64,000 nucleotides of DNA from positions 60,512,627 through 60,576,626 of the forward strand of contig NC_077223.1 of the NCBI RefSeq assembly GCF_024763615.1, read 5' to 3'. The translations under genes and the position numbers were made by a program. The DNA is from Phlebotomus papatasi. Lineage: Eukaryota; Arthropoda; Insecta; Diptera; Psychodidae. The notes beneath the pieces are model-generated. The model made no database searches. It was not told where the DNA came from and saw nothing but the letters and a program-made list of their open reading frames with translations. Shown here piece by piece: positions 58,991-64,000 of this stretch. Positions within the stretch are counted from its first letter, which is position 1, and every line of letters starts with the position of its first letter.

Positions 58991-60035
58991 GCCGACTCCT
59001 TCCAGCAGTATCTCTGGACAATATCCCACCTTTCAACTTTTTGTAATTTGCCATTATAACCTAAATTATGAATTATCAAAAAACTGATTATTTCTTGTTA
59101 TTTATCATCACTCTTACACCTATATATTTAACATTGACAGCCTTAAAAATGTACAAATCCACCATTTGCCTATCAAATGACATAAGCTCAAAATGTAACC
59201 GGTTTACATAAAGTTGGTTGCACGTTTTCACCATTTTGAATTAGTTTTTTTAATGAGGCAACAAACTTTTGATTTTTCAAAAATTACCAACTTTTGGAAA
59301 ACAATTATTTTTGATATGAAATAATTTTTTTTTTTTTGAAAATTATAAATAATATCTACGGATTACAAGGAACTCATCTGCAAAAAGAAAAATTTGGAAA
59401 AGTATTTTTTTCTATCATTTTTTTCACTTGATTTCTCAAACATCTATTAGGCAACAAACTATTGACACTCACTGTACATTTAAAATTCAATGGGATACAA
59501 AATGGTGCGATAATTGATGAATTCATCAGCGGCAAAGTAATTATTTTAGACAAGTCGAGTGTGCAATCAAAATCAATTTTATTGATCATGAGAGTACAAT
59601 CGTCACTTATTATAATTTTCCTTCCGTTTTGGTTTAAATAATTTTTCACAGTAAATGTTAAAATGTATATTTTATCTGTATTGAGAAGCCTATGCAAAAG
59701 CCATCATAGATCTTCTTCTCAACTGTTTTACAATATTCAATTTTCTATTTTAAAAATTTCATTCAGTATTGTTTTCTATTAAACATTTCTGTAAAACGGA
59801 GTAATCCAAAAACATTAATTTGGTACATCTTTCCAAGTTTTTTGTGTGTTTGAAATAACTTTAATATGGAAAATGTGAGAAAACCATTAAAGAATTATAA
59901 AAGATTGAGAATGATTTTACTATTATTTCTTTCAACAGTCAAGATACGTTGAGTTCTTACAAAAAAAAAAATAAATATAAATTTTGACATAATTACGAAA
60001 TTATTAAAAAAAATAATAAAATATTGTTGATTCAG
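58991..60035. other. AT-rich intergenic DNA
   Basis: No gene or clear repeat. The minus-strand open frame at 59374-59697 has no motif and sits in very AT-rich sequence; I do not call it. Confidence 0.45.
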
Positions 60036-60279
60036 TCGATTTCCATTGGGATGGGCCGAAAACGGTTGATAGTTTCCTGCAGTGTTTGAAAGTCTTCATA
60101 ATTAGGGATGATTGTTAAAATAGCTATCAAATCCTCGAAGGAACGATTTAGGAGTGCTTTGTTTACAAGATATTTATAATTGATTTTTATAAAAGACAAT
60201 ACTGCATTGTAGATGTCGGATTTTCCTTCGCTTATACACTCCTTTAATACATTCCAGCAATTGTCCTCATTTATTACCT
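60036..60279 (-). CDS. BACK-domain-like terminal exon (5' partial)
   Basis: A TTGTTTACAG acceptor ending at 60280 is followed by 80 codons and a TGA: VINEDNCWNVLKECISEGKS, then DIYNAVLSFIKINYKYLVNK, then SFEDLIAILTIIPNYED and RFRPIPMEID. The pattern of N-x-x-x-V-L, a loop, F-I-x-x-N-Y and L-x-x-I-L is that of the BACK region after a BTB domain, and it aligns with LSTDNVLEVFQQSTVLGCQS of the gene at 47069. No BTB exon is seen between it and 63.5 kb, where most of the DNA is transposons. It may belong to a long-intron gene or be an orphaned exon. The short size, below the usual exon length, and low GC are noted. Confidence 0.55.
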
Positions 60280-60310
60280 GTAAACAATAAATGTTGAATT
60301 ACTATTACTA

Positions 60311-61636
60311 GGGTAAATTAAGCTAATTCAATACCTGCTCCAAATGGAAATTTTTCGCTACTCGAAATGGAAACGTCATTGTTTTTACGATAAATACAGT
60401 ACTAAATTATTATATTTATATATTTTCTATACCACAGTTTCATTATTTAGTTAATTTTGCTCCAAATAAAGCGAAAATTCATTAATATTCACAAATTTTA
60501 ATTTGTTAATTTCTCAAAAAAATTAAAAGTGCACCTTATCGCCATCGAATTTTTCATCGATCGACCATGTTTTCCAATGAAAAACTCAATGAGGTGACTG
60601 TTGTTTATTTATTGGAAGACATTAGATTTTAACGGAGGATAGTAATTTGGATTGAAATTACTATCCAAGCCAGTAAAATTTGCCATCCTGCTGTTAGAAT
60701 GTCATTTTGGAATATCGTGGGTGCCGATGCAACGGTTCCCGATATGCTTTGAATACATTTATAGGAATTCGTGGTGCAGCTGGAAGATGCTCGACTGTCA
60801 TCACAAAGATTGCGTGTTTTCAAATCTCGGCGCAGTCGTCAATGTTGGAAAAAGATTTTCACGCACCAAAATGGCTTGAAATACAGAGAATGTCATCCAG
60901 GAAGGGCCCCAAGCTATCAAACAATGGCCAAAAATTAATGAAAACAGGGAAAAATACATTTTTCCGATATTTTTCATTCTAATATCCGGCTAGTAAAATT
61001 TACTATCCTACCAGTAAAATTTACCATCCGGCTAGTAAATCTTATATCCGGGGATATTAGAATTTACCATCCAGCTATTAGAATTTACTATCCATACAAT
61101 AGATTCTACAATTTTTGACAGTCCGATTTAATAACGCGTTTGCTGGGTGACTTTTTTACTATCCGGCCACTAGACTTTTGTATGGAGGATGGTAAATTTT
61201 ACCATCCTAGTTTTTCTCGGTGTAGGAAACCCCGAAAATATAATTTTTTTTTGGAGAGATTTTCTTATTGTTTTAGATGGGAAAGGAGAAAAGACCAGGA
61301 ATAAGAACATGTCTTGCATTCAGGAGCAACTCAACAAGGTTTTGGAAGCCTTTCGTCGCGGTTTCACTTACACTGTTTGTCTCTAATTAGAAACTTTCCC
61401 TTGTCTCCATTTAGATTAATATGTTTCCAATAGAAACATTTTACGCTCGCGTATTTTTCTTATATTTAAGAAGTTTTCAAATTATATCTAAAGAATTTTT
61501 ACTAAACAGTAGCATTCTAGAAGAGTGAAGGAGCAAATTTATGTAATTCTCTTCAGAAAAAATATGAACTTAATGTGTTGAATCTTTTGTCAAAGTTAAA
61601 GCGTCTGGAAATGGTTTTGAATTAGGACATTTACCC
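60311..61636. mobile_element. GGGTAAAT foldback element, copy 2
   Basis: The ends are GGGTAAATTAAGCTAATTCA and TGAATTAGGACATTTACCC, with TA at 60309-60310 and 61637-61638. It contains CTCCAAATGGAAATTTTTCG and CCCTTGTCTCCATTTAGA, also found in reverse in copy 1 (40175-41037). It carries an insertion (next entry). Confidence 0.8.
60636..61228. mobile_element. Element nested in foldback copy 2, rich in GGATGGTAAATTTTACCATCC motifs
   Basis: Starts near GGAGGATAGTAATTTGG, contains many AGTAAAATTTACCATCC-like palindromic units (60655, 61000-61090), and ends near GGATGGTAAATTTTACCATC at 61181-61205. This block is absent from copy 1. The boundaries are approximate. Open frames inside are by-products. 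Confidence 0.6.
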
Positions 61637-61762
61637 TACATGTTGTACAGTACAATTACACTATCTTTAGCAATGCAATTCCAAAACAAAAGAATATATT
61701 CACATTTTTAAATTAAATCAAATTTTTTTTTATGTAAAAAATGGTCCTTTAGAATATCTATA

Positions 61763-61976
61763 GGAGAAAGCGCGCTACCTTCGGACGACTCAAGCTTCGG
61801 ACAATTCAATTTTTTTCTATTTATTGATTTCACCCTTAGTTTTTTTCTAAAAATTCGAGGCATTGAACTAGCCATTAAAATATATTACCATAATGGCCCA
61901 AATTAATTTTTAATAATACATTGAAAAAAATAAATTGTTTGAAAAATAAATCGTCCGAAGGTAGCTCGCTTTCCCC
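61763..61976. mobile_element. GGAGAAAGCGCGC MITE
   Basis: The ends are GGAGAAAGCGCGCTACCTTC and GAAGGTAGCTCGCTTTCCCC, flanked by TA at 61761-61762 and 61977-61978. CTTCGGACGA repeats inside the left end and TCGTCCGAAG inside the right. Confidence 0.85.
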
Positions 61977-62409
61977 TAGTATTTTTGCTAATTTATTGTA
62001 ATATGCGAAGAGTGTTAGAGTGTAACAGGAAATGGGCGGAAACACTAGGCCTCTCGACTTTCGCAATTTTATTCTTATAGTGGCGTTTTGAGGATAAATA
62101 TCCTATTTATAAGGTATCGAATATTAAAGGACAATCATCCTCGAAATTACGTAATGAGTAAAATTACAAAAGTCAAGAAAGGTCTTTTTCCGTCCTTTTT
62201 CTCCCAATTTGTTTTAGTTCTTAACTATTTGCTTATATCCGACATTTTGTTTCTTGAATACTCAAGAGTAAACGAGATGTCGTTTATCTCTATATGCCTT
62301 ATTCGTTTGCAGGTATTCATATATTCGTTTCTTTCTTTCGTCTAATTTACAATTTGTTTGCTTGTGTATTATGGACGTTGACTCCTCCCAGCGTATTGAT
62401 ATACTCGTA

Positions 62410-62622
62410 GGGGAACCGGGGTAGATAAGCCGCGCATGGTATTAGACAGTGGGATGTTATAGCCTGCTTTAAAAGGAATATTGAGGAAACCACTACTTAT
62501 TCGAAATAAACACATCCCTTCCTATTCATTAAAATATTTTTCAGCCTGGTACAAACATTTTTTGTACAAATTATACGCAATGAATAATTTCTTTTGCTGG
62601 CTAATTCTACCCCGGTCTCCTC
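62410..62622. mobile_element. ACCGGGGTAGA MITE, complete copy
   Basis: The ends are GGGGAACCGGGGTAGATAAG and CTAATTCTACCCCGGTCTCC, flanked by TA (62408-62409, 62623-62624). Collinear with the damaged copy at 46534. Confidence 0.85.
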
Positions 62623-62624
62623 TA

Positions 62625-63532
62625 CAGTATGCGAAATTCAAATAGGTATTTTTGAAAAGGGGGTGATGTGGGTGGTCAGTTCGTCCGAGCAACTTAGTAT
62701 ATGTCATGTAGAGGTCTGGCCAACAATAATTTTTATCGTAGTAACCCGGACTCACGCTCGTGCGTGCGTGCACACTGGCCGTTAATTAAATTTTGTGGTA
62801 TGAAAAGTGCAAACTTCAAATAGGTATTTTTATTTTGTAATGACTCTAGAATTGTACTTAAAGAAAAAATGTTTATATCGACAAAAGAATGATCAAATCT
62901 GTCTTTTCCATCAAATTAATTCTTCGACAGTAGGAAAATTTTATTTAATAACTAGAATTTCTGTTTGATAGAGGCCATAAACTTTTGAGTAATAAAAACG
63001 GCCGTGTTGTAGTACGTTTCCGTTATATATTGATTATTTATTATTTTTTTAAGTTATTGACAGTTTGATCATTTTTAGGTTTTTTATTTTAAAGAATTTA
63101 AAATAAAAAATAAATAATTAAATAATAATTATAATAATAAATAATTTAAAGAACTGGCGGCGCGCATTAAAAATATTTGGCGACGGCGGCTAAACAAAAA
63201 TCGCGGCGGCTCGCGCCGAGCGGCGCACATCTCTATTTTGGTAACTGATGACTTTATGCAAATTATGACTTCAAACATTAAACATAATTCATTATATTCA
63301 CTAAATTATAATGTAAAGTTGTAAAGAATCTCGGATAATATTAATTCTTGAGAGCTTGGAATCGCGTAAAAAATTTTATCGCATTGTAAAAATTCAATCA
63401 TATCTGGTATCACAATGTCATTACGCCATTTTGTCACACAATATAATTGCGTCAGCACATTTTAGAAGCCGGTATAAAGTATGTAACTGCTTAAAAATAG
63501 TTTAAATTAATACTTTTATATTTAATACTTAC
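62625..63532. other. AT-rich DNA with a short GC-rich block
   Basis: 63155-63230 is strikingly GC-rich for this window (GGCGGCGCGC, GGCGACGGCGGC, GCGGCGGCTCGCGCCGAGCG) and self-complementary in parts, so it is probably the end of an unrecognised MITE. The rest holds no gene I can support. Confidence 0.45.
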
Positions 63533-63607
63533 TTTACAGTTTGGGATTATCACACAAGGTGTACAGTGAACACCATCACAAAGAAAAAATTGGGTAGGAT
63601 AAGACAT
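63533..63607 (-). CDS. Possible first coding exon of a minus-strand gene
   Basis: ATG 63607 (context AAAATGT) opens 25 codons, MSYPTQFFLCDGVHCTPCVI then IPNCK, ending exactly at a strong donor (GTAAGTATT) in phase 0. It could be the 5' exon of the BACK-like exon at 60036, but no linking exon is visible and there is no homology I recognise. Weak call. Confidence 0.25.
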
Positions 63608-63925
63608 TTTAAAAATTTATACTCAGATATGTCTGCTTCTTAGGAAGGTACGACTTGTACTGAACAGTAAACGTTAAAAACATATGCAGATTGGTAAAAA
63701 AACCACTTGATCATTTAGTAAGATGAATGTTTTACACACACATGCAAAGTTATGCACTAGAGTGGTAGTGTAGTAGTGAAGGAGTTATTACGTTCCATCC
63801 CCTGGCAAACTGTCGTCTTTCTTATATAAAGCTGTTTGACATCAGCTTGTAAATTGACGAATATCAATTTCGCTTATCAATTCCGACGAATAAAACGCAA
63901 CGATTAGGAATGCAGAAAGACAAAA
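63608..63925. other. Intergenic DNA
   Basis: Contains TATATAAAG at 63823-63831 on the plus strand without a well-placed initiator, so I do not call a promoter. No exon recognised. Confidence 0.4.
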
Positions 63926-63927
63926 TA

Positions 63928-64000
63928 GGGTAAAGGCTCAAAATTTTGACCAGTTTCTTATTTTGGATACTGAGGATAAAATAGGACACTAAAAATAAAT
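63928..64000. mobile_element. Start of a GGGTAAGAGCTCA-family MITE, cut by the window end
   Basis: GGGTAAAGGCTCAAAATTTT after TA (63926-63927), followed by GGACACTAAAAATAAAT, collinear with the MITE at 14352. Confidence 0.75.

Noticed and set aside
59374..59697. 107-codon minus-strand open frame
   Set aside because: Very AT-rich, no domain pattern, no splice or promoter context; it may be chance.
6065..62622. One single grand transposon spanning many inverted repeats
   Set aside because: Each inverted pair has its own target duplication and ends, so they are separate insertions.
63823..63860. TATATAAAG as a core promoter
   Set aside because: No initiator at the proper distance of about 30 bases and no coding exon visible before the window ends.
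1..64000. CRISPR array, operon structure, ribosome-binding sites, riboswitches, prophage genes
   Set aside because: The genes are intron-containing animal genes; no spaced short direct repeats of CRISPR type and no bacterial signals are present.

Overview
The window looks like nuclear DNA of an insect, most likely a fly. It is AT-rich and intron-containing, and most of it is layered transposable-element debris. The recognisable genes are single-copy animal genes with short GT-AG introns: the GTPase-like gene RABL6, mitochondrial ribosomal protein MRPL39, the zinc-finger gene ZC4H2 and anillin. Alongside them are insect-type genes: a chitin-binding peritrophin-like gene and two juvenile-hormone-acid-methyltransferase-like genes. 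The anillin start (MDPFTQ) and the ITmD37E-type mariner fit Diptera. A lower fly such as a sand fly is my guess, not something I could test.

Layout. 1-0.5 kb: last exon of a peritrophin-like gene. 1.1-4.5 kb: RTE-like LINE remnant carrying a palindromic MITE and a tRNA-derived SINE, then a second, interrupted SINE. 4.6-5.6 kb: intact two-exon JHAMT-like gene (+). 6-10.2 kb: MITEs, a minisatellite, and a 3.1-kb foldback element with another foldback inside its left arm. 11-12 kb: a second JHAMT-like gene (-), tail-to-tail with the first, whose first exon I cannot find. 12-20.5 kb: repeats, two MITE families, a hAT element with a nested MITE, a TTAA-flanked element and a Foldback-like element with 92-bp tandem-repeat arms. 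20.8-39.9 kb: gene-dense block of RABL6 (-), MRPL39 (+), ZC4H2 (-) and anillin (+, 3' end missing); RABL6/MRPL39 and ZC4H2/anillin are head-to-head pairs. 40-47 kb: foldback elements, a hAT element with an internal minisatellite, and dispersed repeats. 47-50.8 kb: BTB-BACK-PHR gene (-) with a foldback in its first intron. 51.7-59 kb: a mariner holding three further insertions, a MITE, and a 5'-truncated LINE. 60 kb: a lone BACK-like terminal exon (-). 60.3-64 kb: more TA-flanked elements.

The genes do not form one pathway. The most informative content is the transposon stratigraphy. Many elements can be bounded to the base from their terminal inverted repeats plus TA, TTAA or 8-bp target duplications. 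In several cases removing the insert restores a reading frame or matches an unoccupied paralogous copy. No database search was possible; all family assignments rest on motifs, exon phase and repeat structure read by eye.
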